Shown piece by piece: positions 14,024 through 14,613 of a stretch of DNA of 14,613 nt. A program made the position numbers and the translations under genes. Under the pieces are notes generated by a model. It saw nothing but the letters and a program-made list of their open reading frames with translations. It had not been told where the DNA came from and searched no databases. This DNA is from Chloroflexota bacterium (lineage in GTDB: Bacteria > Chloroflexota > Ktedonobacteria > Ktedonobacterales > Ktedonobacteraceae). The DNA is taken from NCBI GenBank assembly GCA_005881495.1, contig VBHI01000137.1:1-14613 (forward strand), read 5' to 3'. Every line of letters starts with the position of its first letter. The first letter of the stretch is position 1.

Positions 14024-14613
14024 ATGGAACAGGAGACCAGCAAACCCACTGCCGAAAGCCCGGCGCAACCAACCGTAGGGGCCCAATTTATTGCGCCCGG
14101 GGAACCCACTGGAACCGGGCACCCACGTGGCCAAATCGATCGCGAACACCCTATCGGTGGTGAAATGTCCGATATCGTAGGAGGCATCTTTACACGTCTA
14201 CGCCTGCCCTGGCTCTTGCAGCATCATGCGCGTGTGCCCGTACTCGCGCTTTTTAGCTTCATCAACGGCTGCATCAGTATCGGGATAATGTCAATGCTCG
14301 CTGTTATTACGCACACCCCCTTCATCTTCCCATCGCTTGGCCCTACCGCATTCCTCTTTTTCTACACGCCGACGGCGCCGGCTGCTTCTCCCCGCAACAC
14401 GCTCACTGGACATGCTATTGGCGTATTAGCCGGGTACTTCAGTTTGGTTGTGACAGGTTTAACGATGGCAGGGCCAGCCCTCGCGGTTGGGGTAACCTGG
14501 CCGCGTGTCATCGCTGCCGCTCTCTCGCTAGCACTCACCTCCGGTTTGATGGTCCTGTTCAAGGTACCTCACCCTCCCGCCGGAGCCACAACGCTCATCA
14601 TCTCTCTTGGTAT
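14024..14613 (+). CDS. HPP-family integral membrane protein (3' end beyond the window)
   Basis: Open to the window edge, with 196 residues visible. A polar N-terminus of about 60 residues precedes hydrophobic helices. The conserved block FPSLGPTAFLFF (102-113) and the motif HPPAGATT (183-190) identify the HPP family. HPP proteins of cyanobacteria and chloroplasts are known to transport nitrite, so a role in moving nitrite made by the upstream reductase is reasonable but unproven. GAGG at 14014-14017, 6 nt before ATG 14024, supports this start, 15 nt after the previous stop. An in-frame ATG at 14165 (residue 48) is possible but has only a weak ribosome binding site. Residues 18-25 are encoded by a copy of the dispersed GTAGGGGC repeat, which is odd for a coding region. 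Confidence 0.85.
   Translation, partial: MEQETSKPTAESPAQPTVGAQFIAPGEPTGTGHPRGQIDREHPIGGEMSDIVGGIFTRLRLPWLLQHHARVPVLALFSFINGCISIGIMSMLAVITHTPFIFPSLGPTAFLFFYTPTAPAASPRNTLTGHAIGVLAGYFSLVVTGLTMAGPALAVGVTWPRVIAAALSLALTSGLMVLFKVPHPPAGATTLIISLG
14075..14098 (+). repeat. GTAGGGGC-family element inside the HPP coding region
   Basis: A 24-nt unit opening GTAGGGGCCCAAT and closing ATTGCGCCC, palindromic around TT apart from one C/C mismatch. It resembles the first half of the element at 12247. Read in frame it gives VGAQFIAP, in the poorly conserved N-terminal part of the protein. Confidence 0.65.

Overview
The window looks like part of a chromosome from a bacterium of the Chloroflexota, most plausibly Ktedonobacteria. 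That placement is inference: it rests on gene style, the mixture of gene types and the GC-rich GTAGGGGC-type palindromic repeats. No rRNA, tRNA or marker protein is present to prove it. Two functional blocks are visible, each gene-dense and mostly led by good Shine-Dalgarno sequences.

Block 1 (about 1-5702, all + strand) is a carbohydrate or polyol uptake and catabolism operon. It holds two ABC sugar-transporter permeases (MalF- and MalG-like), a zinc-dependent medium-chain dehydrogenase, an FGGY-family sugar kinase and a second zinc-dependent dehydrogenase. A candidate hairpin terminator follows. The logic would be import, oxidation of a polyol to a ketose, then phosphorylation. The solute-binding protein is probably just upstream of the window, and no ATPase is present. 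A structured leader with a 19-bp direct repeat and a perfect 17-bp inverted repeat separates the transporter genes from the enzymes. The first dehydrogenase lacks about 24 residues that the second one has.

Block 2 (about 5727-14613) concerns nitrogen oxides and respiration. On the - strand, a hemerythrin-like protein is followed by a membrane-anchored two-domain copper oxidase of the NirK family. Diverging from them on the + strand is a Crp/Fnr-family regulator. Next comes a run of + strand genes: a NarI-like cytochrome b with an added cysteine-rich tail, a NasA/NapA-type molybdopterin oxidoreductase, a protein with four [4Fe-4S] clusters, a membrane-anchored Rieske protein, a small two-helix membrane protein and a 3'-truncated HPP-family membrane protein. 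Read together, these look like a quinol-linked nitrate reductase (molybdenum subunit, Fe-S subunit, heme b anchor) with an extra Rieske protein and a possible nitrite transporter. The copper oxidase and hemerythrin could handle downstream nitrite, NO or oxygen. The assignment to nitrate comes from the CM dipeptide at the Mo-ligand cysteine and from NasA-like sequence blocks, not from any assay.

Short palindromic repeats beginning GTAGGGGC occur only in block 2: two in the gap before the molybdenum subunit, one before the Fe-S subunit and one inside the predicted N-terminus of the HPP gene. No IS element, CRISPR array, tRNA or rRNA was seen, and no gene-free stretch exceeds 300 bases.
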